Source: Hydrogenophaga sp. SL48
GTDB taxonomy: Bacteria; Pseudomonadota; Gammaproteobacteria; Burkholderiales; Burkholderiaceae_C
NCBI RefSeq assembly: GCF_021729865.1
Contig: NZ_CP063400.1
Location: 2,046,001 to 2,110,000 of the forward strand
DNA: 64,000 nucleotides
Reading direction: 5' to 3'
The position numbers and the translations under genes are program-made. Below are positions 9,569 to 17,947 of this stretch, in pieces. Within the stretch, counting starts at the first letter, position 1. Each line of letters starts with the position of its first letter. The notes below the pieces were generated by a model. That model saw only the letters and a program-made list of their open reading frames with translations, was not told where the DNA came from and ran no database searches.

Positions 9569-10774
9569 TTGCGACTGGCAGTGATCGGGGCAGGCGTGGT
9601 GGGTGTGACCACGGCCTATGAACTGACCGAAGACGGACATGAGGTCACGGTGTTTGAGCGCCACAACACGGCGGCCGAGGGCGCCAGCTTCGCCAATGGT
9701 GGCTTGATTGCCCCGGAATGGATCGCCGCCCAGGCGGCGGCGGCATGGCGTTCGGATCAGGCCACGGGTTTTCGCGCCTTATGGCGGTCGGTTCGCGCAG
9801 GCAAGGCACCTCGACATGCCAACCCCGCACCGGGTCTGCTCCACCTGGCGCGATACAGCTCCGAACGTTTGATCGCGCTCACCGAGCAACATCAGTTGAC
9901 CCTGGACAGCCATCAGGGCTTGCTGGTCCTCTGGCGCAGCGAACGAGAGGCCGTCCTGGCCCAGTCCATGCAAGCGGAGATTCGTGAAATGGGTGGCGAA
10001 TGTGCCCTTTTGGAGGCCGCCCAGGCGCGGGATCTGGAGTCGGCCCTCAACGCAGAAACAGCCCTGCACAGCGCGTTGCTGCTTCCTGATGCGTGGTCGG
10101 CCAATTGCCGGCAGTTCACGTTGCAAATGCGGGCCATGGCTCAACAGCGAGGCTGCCAGTTTGAGTTCGACACGGCGGTGCAGGGCCTGGAGATTGGCAA
10201 CGGCGTCCAGGTTCTGGCCACGGGGCCGGCCCACAACGCCCACCGATTTGACGGGGTGGTGGTGTGTGCCGGCACCGCCAGCGCCGAACTGCTGCGTCCG
10301 CTGGGGCTTCGCGTCCCGCTCCACGCCCTGCGAGGCCATTCTCTCAGCGCCGCAGTGCGCGAACCCCTCGACGCTCCACTGTCGGTTGTGCACGACCATC
10401 GCCTCCAAGTCACCATGGCCCGCATGGGCCAGAGGGTCAGGGTGTCGAGCACGGGGCATTACGACCATGCCACCGAGAAGTCGCCGAAAGAAATCAAAAA
10501 ACTGTACGCGGTGTTGAACGACTGGTTTCCCGGCGCCATCCGCTTGGGGGGTGCTGCGAACGTACAGGAATGGTCCAGCACCGTGTCGATCACACCCGAT
10601 GGCCTGCCTCTGTTGGGCCATGCTGGATTGCCCGGCGTTTGGCTCAACCTGGGACACGGCATGCACGGATGGGCCATGGCGTGCGGCAGCGCGCGCACGA
10701 TCGCAGACCAGGTGGCAGGCCTGTCGCCCGCTGTGGATCTGGCGTCATACAACCCTGGGCGATTCGATCGCTGA
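9569..10774 (+). CDS. FAD-dependent D-amino acid dehydrogenase-like oxidoreductase
   Basis: Probably oxidises the amine of D-amino acids or a related amine and passes electrons to the respiratory chain (DadA/DAO family). The 401 residues start MRLAVIGAGVVGVTTAYEL with the FAD-binding GAGVVG loop at 7-12, then EGASFANGG, and end with a GHGMHGWAMACGSARTIAD segment typical of the family. The start is TTG 9569, supported by GGAGCG 5 bases upstream and by the lack of an in-frame ATG. No alanine racemase is adjacent, so the exact substrate is open. Confidence 0.85.
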   Translation: MRLAVIGAGVVGVTTAYELTEDGHEVTVFERHNTAAEGASFANGGLIAPEWIAAQAAAAWRSDQATGFRALWRSVRAGKAPRHANPAPGLLHLARYSSERLIALTEQHQLTLDSHQGLLVLWRSEREAVLAQSMQAEIREMGGECALLEAAQARDLESALNAETALHSALLLPDAWSANCRQFTLQMRAMAQQRGCQFEFDTAVQGLEIGNGVQVLATGPAHNAHRFDGVVVCAGTASAELLRPLGLRVPLHALRGHSLSAAVREPLDAPLSVVHDHRLQVTMARMGQRVRVSSTGHYDHATEKSPKEIKKLYAVLNDWFPGAIRLGGAANVQEWSSTVSITPDGLPLLGHAGLPGVWLNLGHGMHGWAMACGSARTIADQVAGLSPAVDLASYNPGRFDR

Positions 10775-10903
10775 AGAACATCGGCGGCGTCGGCACCACT
10801 CCGTGATGAAATGCGGACAGACGCAGTTCCCGTTGCGGCGCGCACCCCCATGCAGTCATGCGCCAGCGCTTGAAGGTCATTTTTTGACGAGGATCCCAAC
10901 AGC

Positions 10904-11071
10904 ATGCAGGTATCTCTCTGCGGTCCCACCTTCCCAACCAAAAGCGCCACCATGGGCATGTTCTGTTTCGCTAGCGGAAAGCTGCTCGACCCCTTCAAGG
11001 CGCGGGCTGCGCCCGCTGCCGCACCGTCCGCACACTGTGGTGATCGCGACACCCGGCTGAACAACCCATGA
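10904..11071 (+). CDS. Possible 55-residue ORF preceding nnr
   Basis: The 293-base gap after the flavoprotein gene contains little else. This short frame starts MQVSLCGPTF, has a mid-section FCFASGKLLDPFKAR, and its TGA overlaps the nnr ATG as ATGA. That coupling geometry is the only positive evidence; no ribosome site or recognisable family is seen. It could equally be chance. Confidence 0.2.
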   Translation: MQVSLCGPTFPTKSATMGMFCFASGKLLDPFKARAAPAAAPSAHCGDRDTRLNNP

Positions 11072-12600
11072 AACGGATCGGCACATCGGGCTCAGAGCAA
11101 CTTTATGACGTGGAGGGCACGCGAGCGATCGAGCGCGCCTTGGCTTCCAAGCTTCTGCCTTTTGAACTCATGGACCGGGCCGGGCTGGCCGTCGCGCGTC
11201 TCGCGCTGGCGGTTGCGCCCCACAGTCGGCACATCTGGGTCGCCTGTGGACCCGGCAACAACGGCGGCGACGGTTTGGTGGCGGCAAGGCACCTGCTGGG
11301 CCACTCCCGTCGAAACGGTGGCCATCTTCACGTGACCGTCACGCTATGCGGCGACATGGCCCGGCTGCCGCCCGACGCAGCGCGCGCGCTTGACAGGGCA
11401 CTGGAAACCGGCGTTGTGATCGCCCCGCGCCCCCCTCGTGTGTTCGATTGCGCGATCGACGCCCTGCTCGGACTGGGCGCACAACGCCCCCCCGAAGGCC
11501 GCCTGGCCGAGCAACTGCAGACCATGCACAGCGGCAGTGCCACTGTGCTCAGCGTGGACCTGCCCAGCGGCCTGCTGGCTGACACCGGCGTCTACTTCGG
11601 TCCTGCGCCCAAGATCGGGCCAGGTCCACGCCACACATTGTCTCTGTTGACTCTCAAACCCGGACTCTTCACGGCCGACGGAAGGGACATGGCAGGCACC
11701 GTGTGGTTCGACGACCTGGGCGCCACACCCCTGGACCAGGTCGCCCCGGTTGCCATGCTGCAGTGCGTACTGACCACATCGCCTCAGCGCGCGCAGGCGG
11801 CCCACAAAGGCAGTCAAGGTGACGTGGTGGTGGTCGGTGGTCAGGGCGTCGCCATCACCGGCGCCGGCATGACCGGTGCCGCCATTCTGGCCGCTCGTGC
11901 CGCCCTGCATGCGGGCTCAGGGCGGGTGTATGTGGGCCTGCTGAATGGCGCAGAGCCCTCCGTGCACTGGGATCCTCAATGCCCTGAACTCATGTTTCGA
12001 GAGATCGACACGCTGCTTCAGGATCACCGCCTGCTGCAGAACGCAGGCGTGGTGTGCGGCTGCGGAGGTGGATCTGCCGTGGTGGTCCGACTGCCGCAGC
12101 TTTTGTCAACGTGCCCCACGCTGGTGTTGGATGCCGATGCGCTGAACGCCATTGCGCAAGATGCGCTGCTGCAGACACTCACCAGGCAGCGCGCTCTGCG
12201 CGGGTGGGTGACCGTGCTCACCCCCCACCCACTGGAAGCCGCCAGGCTGCTCGGTCAGAGCACCGGCACCGTGATGTCAGACCGCCTGGCTGCCGCGCAA
12301 GCCTTGACCAAACAACTCGGAGCCATATGTGTGCTCAAGGGCTCGGGCAGCGTGATCACCGGACCGGAGCAGACACCCGTCATCAACGCCAGTGGCAATC
12401 CGCTGCTGGCCACGGCAGGCACAGGCGATGTTCTCGCAGGCATGGTGGGTGCCGCGCTGGCCGTGCCGCCCAGGTCTGCTTTTCAAGCGGTTGCAACCGC
12501 TGTGGCCCAGCATGGTCAATTGGCCGATCGCTGGGACCGCGAGCGCATGGGTGAACTCACCGCAGGACGCCTCGCGCTGAAAACACGGCACCTGCGCTGA
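11068..12600 (+). CDS. nnr: Bifunctional NAD(P)H-hydrate repair enzyme Nnr
   Basis: Repairs hydrated NADH and NADPH: an N-terminal epimerase (YjeF_N, about residues 1-215) interconverts R and S forms and a C-terminal ADP-dependent dehydratase (carbohydrate-kinase fold, about 230-510) restores NAD(P)H. The N domain shows CGPGNNGGDGL; the C domain shows VLTPHPLEAARLLG and the catalytic loop GTGD at 451-454. The 510-residue length equals the fused enzyme of other bacteria. It converges on the yggT-rnr pair. Confidence 0.94.
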   Translation: MKRIGTSGSEQLYDVEGTRAIERALASKLLPFELMDRAGLAVARLALAVAPHSRHIWVACGPGNNGGDGLVAARHLLGHSRRNGGHLHVTVTLCGDMARLPPDAARALDRALETGVVIAPRPPRVFDCAIDALLGLGAQRPPEGRLAEQLQTMHSGSATVLSVDLPSGLLADTGVYFGPAPKIGPGPRHTLSLLTLKPGLFTADGRDMAGTVWFDDLGATPLDQVAPVAMLQCVLTTSPQRAQAAHKGSQGDVVVVGGQGVAITGAGMTGAAILAARAALHAGSGRVYVGLLNGAEPSVHWDPQCPELMFREIDTLLQDHRLLQNAGVVCGCGGGSAVVVRLPQLLSTCPTLVLDADALNAIAQDALLQTLTRQRALRGWVTVLTPHPLEAARLLGQSTGTVMSDRLAAAQALTKQLGAICVLKGSGSVITGPEQTPVINASGNPLLATAGTGDVLAGMVGAALAVPPRSAFQAVATAVAQHGQLADRWDRERMGELTAGRLALKTRHLR

Positions 12601-12612
12601 GAGCAGTAGAAA

Positions 12613-13164
12613 TCAGCCAAGCATGATCAGGCCGATCTGCAACAGAACAATCAGCACCATCACAGACAGGTCGACGCCGCCGACCAGGGGCAGGACGCGG
12701 CGGATCGGCTTGAGGAGCGGGCCACACAAGCGGTCCAGCGTCGTCAGCACCGGAGAGGCTGGCTGCACCCATGACAGCACGGCGAAGATGAGCAAAAGCA
12801 CCATCAGACCCTGAAGCAGCACGCGCAGCAACAGCTTGAACGCCAACGACGGGATCGCGAGCAGAGGCGCCACCGCCGAACCATCTGTAGGTGACACAGC
12901 AGTCACCAGCACCACCCACACCCCCCCATAAGCCAGCGCCAGCAACAGTGCCGCCACGAGACTGCCCCAGTCGATCCGGCTGTGCACCATCGCCTTGGGC
13001 AGGAACCGCCGAACAGGTGCCACCAGCCAATGGGTCAATGCCATTACAAAACGACCTGGCTGCGCGGACATGTTGACGCGAAGCTGATTCATCCAGGCCC
13101 TCAGAAGAGCGGCTCCGACCAAAAAGAAGAACAGGGTTTCCAGCAGAAAAAAAAGCACCCTCAT
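12613..13164 (-). CDS. YggT family membrane protein
   Basis: Inner-membrane protein of the YggT family (183 residues), with two hydrophobic YggT repeats. Each repeat has a membrane helix followed by a short amphipathic motif, seen as LVAPVRRFLPK in the first half and LLKPIRRVLPLVGGVDLS in the second. The function in Gram-negatives is poorly defined; relatives take part in envelope organisation or osmotic tolerance. Its ATG shares one base with the rnr stop (TGATG), so the two genes are likely co-translated. Confidence 0.88.
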   Translation of the reverse strand: MRVLFFLLETLFFFLVGAALLRAWMNQLRVNMSAQPGRFVMALTHWLVAPVRRFLPKAMVHSRIDWGSLVAALLLALAYGGVWVVLVTAVSPTDGSAVAPLLAIPSLAFKLLLRVLLQGLMVLLLIFAVLSWVQPASPVLTTLDRLCGPLLKPIRRVLPLVGGVDLSVMVLIVLLQIGLIMLG

Positions 13165-15434
13165 CAGCGACGCCCCTTGCGAGATTTGCCTGAGGGTTGC
13201 CGTGCGCTGCTCCGAGCTTCATTCCGGCTCGAAGAACGTCCCGAGGGGCTCTTGCCTGCGGCCGGCGAGGACGGCGCCTTGCCCGGCTTCTTGGTCTGCT
13301 GTTTGGAGTGGGCACTGCGAGGTGTGCCCTCCTCCACCTCGGCAGCGCCACCCGTCTTGTCACGCATGGCGCGGAGAACCAGATCGTCTTCACCCGACAC
13401 CAAGCGGAAATCGATGCGCCGGCCATCCAGGTCCACACGGCTCACTTGCACCTGGACGCGGGTCCCCAACGCATAGCGAATGCCGGTGCGCTCCCCGCGC
13501 AGCTCCTGTCGGGCTTCATCGAAGCGGAAATACTCACCGCCCAACTCAGTGATGTGAACCAGCCCTTCAACATACATGGCATCCAGCGTGACGAACAACC
13601 CAAAGCTCGTGACCGAGCTCACAACCCCGCTGAACTCCTCGCCCAGGTGCTCGCGCATGTACTTGCACTTGAGCCAGGCTTCCACGTCGCGACTGGCTTC
13701 GTCAGCCCGCCGCTCATTGGCGCTGCAATGCAACCCAGCGGCTTGCCAGGCCAAGGTGTCGGCAGACGGCTTTTTGACCTGTTCACCCGCAACGGGTGGC
13801 TTCACGCGACTGGCCAGGCGCTTGCTCAACTTGGCGTGCGCTTCCCCCGGTGTGGGCAAGACGGGCAACTGGTACCGCTGCTTGTTGAGGATGGCCTTGA
13901 TGACGCGGTGAACCAGCAGATCCGGGTAGCGCCGGATCGGGCTGGTGAAGTGGGTGTAAGCCTCGAACGCCAAACCAAAGTGGCCCTGGTTCATGGGGGT
14001 GTAGATGGCCTGCTGCATGGAGCGCAACAGCATCATGTGGATTTGCTGGGCTTCAGGCCTGTCTTTGGTTGCCGCCGCGATCTGCTGGAACTCTGAGGGC
14101 TGCGGGTTGTCGCTGATGGTTTGCGGCACCCCCATGGCTTTGAGGTAGTTGCGCAGAATGTCCTGCTTCTCTGGGGTCGGGCCCTCGTGCACCCGGAACA
14201 GCCCCACGTGTTTGCCCTGGCTGATGAAATCGGCCGAACAGACGTTGGCCGCCAGCATCGCCTCCTCGATCAGCTTGTGTGCATCGTTGCGGGTGCGGGG
14301 CACGATCTTTTCGATCCGACCCGATTCGTCGCAAACGATCTGCGTTTCGGTGGTTTCAAAGTCCACCGCTCCGCGTGCATTGCGCGCAGTCAGCAGGGCA
14401 CGGTAAACATCGTGCAGATTCAGGAGATACGGCACCAAGGGCTTGCGCAGCGCCGCTTCTGGTCCACGCGTGTTCTGAAGAATCGCCGCCACCTCGGTGT
14501 AGGTGAAACGAGCGTGGCTGAACATGACCGCCGGGTAGAACTGGTAGGCGTGCACCTCGCCCTTCGCGTTGACCAGCATGTCGCAGACCATGCACAGGCG
14601 CTCCACGCCGGGGTTGAGGGAGCAAAGGCCGTTGGACAGTTTTTCCGGCAGCATCGGGATCACACGACGCGGAAAGTAAACCGACGTGGCGCGATCATAG
14701 GCATCCACATCGATGGCCGAACCCGTTTGCACGTAGTGGCTCACATCTGCAATGGCCACGAGCAATCGCCAGCCCTTGGCGCGTCCCACCTTGGCTGGTT
14801 CGCAATACACGGCGTCATCGAAGTCGCGCGCATCTTCGCCATCGATGGTGACAAGCGGCACGTCGCGCAGGTCGACACGGTTTTTGTGGTCTGCCGAGCG
14901 CACATGGTCGGGAAGACCTCGTGCCTGGGCCAGTGTCGCCTCGGAGAACTGATGAGGCACGTCGTACTTGCGCACGGCAATTTCGATTTCCATGCCAGGA
15001 TCGTCGATTTCGCCAAGCACTTCCTTCACACGCCCCACTGGCTGCCCGTAGAGTGCTGGAGGTTCGGTGAGTTCGACCACCACGACCTGACCAGGCTTGG
15101 CGGAGCCCGTGGCGCCCTTTGGAATCAGAACATCCTGGCCATAGCGCTTGTCCTCCGGGGCAACGAGCCACACACCGCTTTCCTGCAGCAGTCGCCCGAT
15201 GATGGGCGAGCTGGAACGTTCGATGATTTCAGTCACCCGTCCTTCCGGACGGCCTTTCCGGTCCGTGCGCACGATCCGTGCCTTGACGCGGTCCTTGTGC
15301 AACACCGCCCGCATTTCGTTGGAAGGCAGATAGATATCAGCCTGCCCGTCGTCGCGGACCACAAAACCATGTCCGTCGCGATGACCGGACACGACGCCTT
15401 CAAACTCGGCCAACAGATTGTTTTTTTCGTTCAC
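13164..15434 (-). CDS. rnr: Ribonuclease R
   Basis: 3'-to-5' exoribonuclease that degrades structured RNA. The 756 residues contain N-terminal cold-shock-like segments, a central RNB domain with the catalytic aspartate cluster TIDGEDARDFDDAVY near residue 200, and an S1 domain (FSGVVSSVTSFGLFVTL). A Lys/Arg/Ser-rich tail follows, as in other RNase R proteins. The start is GTG 15434. It diverges from tRNA-Leu, whose -35 element lies only 3 bases upstream of this start codon. Confidence 0.96.
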   Translation of the reverse strand: MNEKNNLLAEFEGVVSGHRDGHGFVVRDDGQADIYLPSNEMRAVLHKDRVKARIVRTDRKGRPEGRVTEIIERSSSPIIGRLLQESGVWLVAPEDKRYGQDVLIPKGATGSAKPGQVVVVELTEPPALYGQPVGRVKEVLGEIDDPGMEIEIAVRKYDVPHQFSEATLAQARGLPDHVRSADHKNRVDLRDVPLVTIDGEDARDFDDAVYCEPAKVGRAKGWRLLVAIADVSHYVQTGSAIDVDAYDRATSVYFPRRVIPMLPEKLSNGLCSLNPGVERLCMVCDMLVNAKGEVHAYQFYPAVMFSHARFTYTEVAAILQNTRGPEAALRKPLVPYLLNLHDVYRALLTARNARGAVDFETTETQIVCDESGRIEKIVPRTRNDAHKLIEEAMLAANVCSADFISQGKHVGLFRVHEGPTPEKQDILRNYLKAMGVPQTISDNPQPSEFQQIAAATKDRPEAQQIHMMLLRSMQQAIYTPMNQGHFGLAFEAYTHFTSPIRRYPDLLVHRVIKAILNKQRYQLPVLPTPGEAHAKLSKRLASRVKPPVAGEQVKKPSADTLAWQAAGLHCSANERRADEASRDVEAWLKCKYMREHLGEEFSGVVSSVTSFGLFVTLDAMYVEGLVHITELGGEYFRFDEARQELRGERTGIRYALGTRVQVQVSRVDLDGRRIDFRLVSGEDDLVLRAMRDKTGGAAEVEEGTPRSAHSKQQTKKPGKAPSSPAAGKSPSGRSSSRNEARSSARQPSGKSRKGRR

Positions 15435-15436
15435 TT

Positions 15437-15464
15437 TTGAGGTTCTTTTTTATCGTGCTATACT
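15437..15464 (+). promoter_or_regulatory. Promoter of tRNA-Leu(CAG)
   Basis: TTGAGG at 15437-15442 and TATACT at 15459-15464 are separated by 16 bases, with a TGC just before the -10. Transcription would start near 15471, about 11 bases upstream of the mature tRNA. The element overlaps the divergent rnr leader, so the two may interfere. Confidence 0.75.
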
Positions 15465-15481
15465 AGCGTTTTTCCTGAAAT

Positions 15482-15566
<85 letters not shown>

Positions 15567-15573
15567 ATCATAA

Positions 15574-15608
15574 GGGGTTGCAAACACGATGTTTGCAACC
15601 CCTTTTTT
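15574..15608 (+). terminator. Intrinsic terminator of tRNA-Leu
   Basis: A perfect 13-bp stem (15574-15586 with 15590-15602, CGA loop) is followed at once by TTTTTT at 15603-15608. It lies 8 bases after the tRNA CCA end. Confidence 0.93.
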
Positions 15609-15623
15609 GTTTTCCCTTTCGGG

Positions 15624-15647
15624 AAAATGGCGGTCAATGACCGCCAT
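15624..15647 (-). terminator. Terminator of rimO
   Basis: The plus strand 15627-15647 is a nearly perfect 10-bp inverted repeat (ATGGCGGTCA/TGACCGCCAT). On the minus strand it follows directly after the rimO stop and is succeeded by TTTTCCC. With the tRNA-Leu terminator it separates two converging transcription units. Confidence 0.75.
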
Positions 15648-17032
15648 CAAAAAGGCACCGCCAGCAGGTCGTGTCCTTCGGCCGCAACGATGCGAGCCTT
15701 CGTGAACTCTCCCACTTTCAGTGTCTTGCTGATTTTCTCTGGCGGCAGCAGTCGAACGACGCCATCAATCTCCGGCGCGTCGGCGTAGCTCCGGCCCACA
15801 CCCCCCTTCTTGCCCATGCCCGGCGCTGAATCCACCAGCACCTGCATGGTGGCGCCCACCCGCTCGCGCAATTTTTCGGATGACACCGCTTCGGCCACGG
15901 CCATGAAACGCGCGCGGCGCTCCTCGCGCACCGCATCGGGAACCGCATCGGGCAACGCATTCGCCGCCGCGCCATTCACCGGCGAGTAAGCAAAACAACC
16001 CGCTCGATCGATGCGAGCCTCCCGCACGAAATCCAGGAGGTGCTGGAACTCGGTCTCGGTTTCGCCGGGGAAGCCGGCGATGAAGGTACTGCGCACCACG
16101 ATCTCGGGACACAGCTCACGCCAACGGGCAATGCGCTCCAGGTTCTTTTCGCCGCTGGCAGGGCGCTTCATGCGCTTGAGCACGTCAGGGTGGCTGTGCT
16201 GCAGCGGCACGTCGAGATAGGGCAAGCACAAGCCTTCTGCCATCAACGGAATGACGTCGTCCACGTGCGGGTAGGGGTACACATAGTGCAAGCGCACCCA
16301 GGCACCAAACCCCTTGGCCAGTTCACCCAGGGTCCGCACAAGATCGAACATGCGGGTCTTCACTGGCTTGCCATCCCAAAAGCCCGTGCGGTACTGCATG
16401 TCCACACCATAGGCAGACGTGTCTTGGCTCACCACGAGCAACTCTTTCACGCCCGATTCAAACAGCTTCCTTGCCTCCGTGAGCACATCGCCGATGGGGC
16501 GACTCACCAGATCACCGCGCATCGATGGGATGATGCAGAAGGTGCAGCGGTGGTTGCAACCCTCGCTGATTTTGAGATAGGCGTAGTGACGAGGCGTCAA
16601 CTTGATGCCTTGCGCAGGCACCAGATCCACGAACGGGTCATGCGGCTTGGGCAGGTGCTGGTGCACCGCCTCCATCACTTCATGGGTCGCATGCGGTCCT
16701 GTCACTGCAAGAACGCTGGGGTGCATCTCCCGCACCATGTTGCCGCCGCCTGCGCCTTCACGCGCCCCCAGACACCCGGTGACGATCACCTTGCCGTTCT
16801 CAGCCAACGCCTCACCGATGGTGTCCAGGCTCTCCCTGACGGCATCGTCGATGAAACCGCAGGTGTTGACGATCACCAGATCGGCGCCTGCGAAAGTCTT
16901 GGAGGTTTGATAACCCTCAGCGCTGAGTTGCGTGAGGATGAGTTCGGAGTCGGTGAGCGCCTTGGGGCAGCCGAGGCTCACAAAACCCACTTTGGGCGCG
17001 GAAGCACCCGAGGAAATAGCTGTTTCTGTCAT
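15647..17032 (-). CDS. rimO: Ribosomal protein S12 methylthiotransferase RimO
   Basis: Radical-SAM enzyme that adds a methylthio group to an aspartate of ribosomal protein S12. The 461 residues carry the N-terminal cluster cysteines in SLGCPKAL (C22), NTCGF and TGCLG. The radical-SAM motif [11 protein letters not shown] and a C-terminal TRAM domain follow. The segment [10 protein letters not shown] supports RimO rather than MiaB. It is a separate transcription unit between tRNA-Leu and phaR. Confidence 0.95.
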   Translation of the reverse strand: MTETAISSGASAPKVGFVSLGCPKALTDSELILTQLSAEGYQTSKTFAGADLVIVNTCGFIDDAVRESLDTIGEALAENGKVIVTGCLGAREGAGGGNMVREMHPSVLAVTGPHATHEVMEAVHQHLPKPHDPFVDLVPAQGIKLTPRHYAYLKISEGCNHRCTFCIIPSMRGDLVSRPIGDVLTEARKLFESGVKELLVVSQDTSAYGVDMQYRTGFWDGKPVKTRMFDLVRTLGELAKGFGAWVRLHYVYPYPHVDDVIPLMAEGLCLPYLDVPLQHSHPDVLKRMKRPASGEKNLERIARWRELCPEIVVRSTFIAGFPGETETEFQHLLDFVREARIDRAGCFAYSPVNGAAANALPDAVPDAVREERRARFMAVAEAVSSEKLRERVGATMQVLVDSAPGMGKKGGVGRSYADAPEIDGVVRLLPPEKISKTLKVGEFTKARIVAAEGHDLLAVPF

Positions 17033-17075
17033 GGTCTGATTGTCTCAGACCCTTGACCTCGGTGCGCTGCCAGCC

Positions 17076-17618
17076 TCAGCGCTTGAGCCCGAGGGCAGCC
17101 AGCATCTGTTCGCTGTGTTTCTGCATCTGCTCCTGCATCTGGGTGAACGCGGTTCGGGACTGCTCCATGTAGGTGCCCATCATGCCCTGCATCATCGGCG
17201 ACTGAACATTGGTGAACTGCTTCCACAAATCAGGATTCACACCCTTGGTCTGCTCGGTCATTTTGTTCTGCAGGTCCATGAAGATCTGGACGTTCCTTTC
17301 CAGGTAGGTTCCCATGAAGTCCTGCATGGCATGGCCATAGAACCGGATGATGTTGGCCAACACCTGCTCGGTGAAGATCGGCACCCCGGCGGTTTCTTCC
17401 TCAAGAATGATCTGCAAAAGGATGCTGCGGGTGAGGTCGTCGTTCGTCTTGGCGTCGCGCACCACGAAACGCTCGTTGTCCATCACCAATGCTTTGACCT
17501 CAGCCAACGTGATGTACGAGGAAGTGTCGGTGTCGTACAGCCGACGGTTGGGGTATTTCTTGATGACCCGCACGGCGTCTGGGTGGGGTCCATTGGCATC
17601 TGCCTTGCTTTTTTGCAC
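17076..17618 (-). CDS. phaR: Polyhydroxyalkanoate synthesis repressor PhaR
   Basis: DNA- and PHA-granule-binding regulator that represses phasin genes until polymer accumulates. The 180 residues contain the N-terminal PHB/PHA-accumulation DNA-binding region, with VIKKYPNRRLYDTDTSSYI and VVRDAKTNDDLTRSILLQII. A Met/Gln-rich C-terminal coiled region follows. The start is GTG 17618. The 3-hydroxybutyrate dehydrogenase at 21.3 kb makes polyhydroxybutyrate turnover in this organism likely. Confidence 0.93.
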   Translation of the reverse strand: MQKSKADANGPHPDAVRVIKKYPNRRLYDTDTSSYITLAEVKALVMDNERFVVRDAKTNDDLTRSILLQIILEEETAGVPIFTEQVLANIIRFYGHAMQDFMGTYLERNVQIFMDLQNKMTEQTKGVNPDLWKQFTNVQSPMMQGMMGTYMEQSRTAFTQMQEQMQKHSEQMLAALGLKR

Positions 17619-17763
17619 TACACGACTTTCTTGAGTGAACAGGACACCACCCGGTGTCGGGGCTGACGTTACGCCACATTCTAGAAACCGGAGACCCGCA
17701 TGGCGAGCATGGGTTTACCCTGTGCGGCAAAAGAACCCCCACACGGTGTGTTCGGCACAAAGC

Positions 17764-17793
17764 AAAAAGGGCCTGACTGACGTCTGGCCCTTT
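17764..17793 (-). terminator. Intrinsic terminator of tRNA-Val
   Basis: On the minus strand AAAGGGCC and GGCCCTTT (complement of 17786-17793 and 17766-17773) form a stem and are followed by further Ts (complement of 17764-17765). It begins 17 bases after the tRNA CCA end. Confidence 0.82.
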
Positions 17794-17809
17794 GATTTCC
17801 GGAGATGTT

Positions 17810-17886
17810 TGGTAGGCGCGATTGGACTCGAACCAACGACCCCCACCATGTCAAGGTGGTGCTCTAACCAGCTGAGCTACGCGCCT
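17810..17886 (-). tRNA. tRNA-Val (anticodon GAC)
   Basis: A 77-base tRNA with encoded CCA. Acceptor AGGCGCG pairs with CGCGCCT; the D arm reads TAGCTCAGCTGGTTAGAGC. The anticodon GAC (complement of 17850-17852) sits in a TTGACAT loop with a CCACC/GGTGG stem, and the T arm contains GGTTCGAGTCC. It closely resembles the bacterial valine GAC isoacceptor. Confidence 0.97.
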
Positions 17887-17907
17887 ACAAACTGTCCGAA
17901 GCCTCGC

Positions 17908-17936
17908 AGTATAGCAGCTTTTATGCGCTTATCGAA
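17908..17936 (-). promoter_or_regulatory. Promoter of tRNA-Val(GAC)
   Basis: The minus strand shows TATACT (complement of 17908-17913) with a TGC extension and TTCGAT (complement of 17931-17936) 17 bases upstream. Transcription would begin near 17901, 15 bases before the tRNA. The promoter lies immediately after the relA stop. Confidence 0.7.
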
Positions 17937-17947
17937 ACACCCACTAT

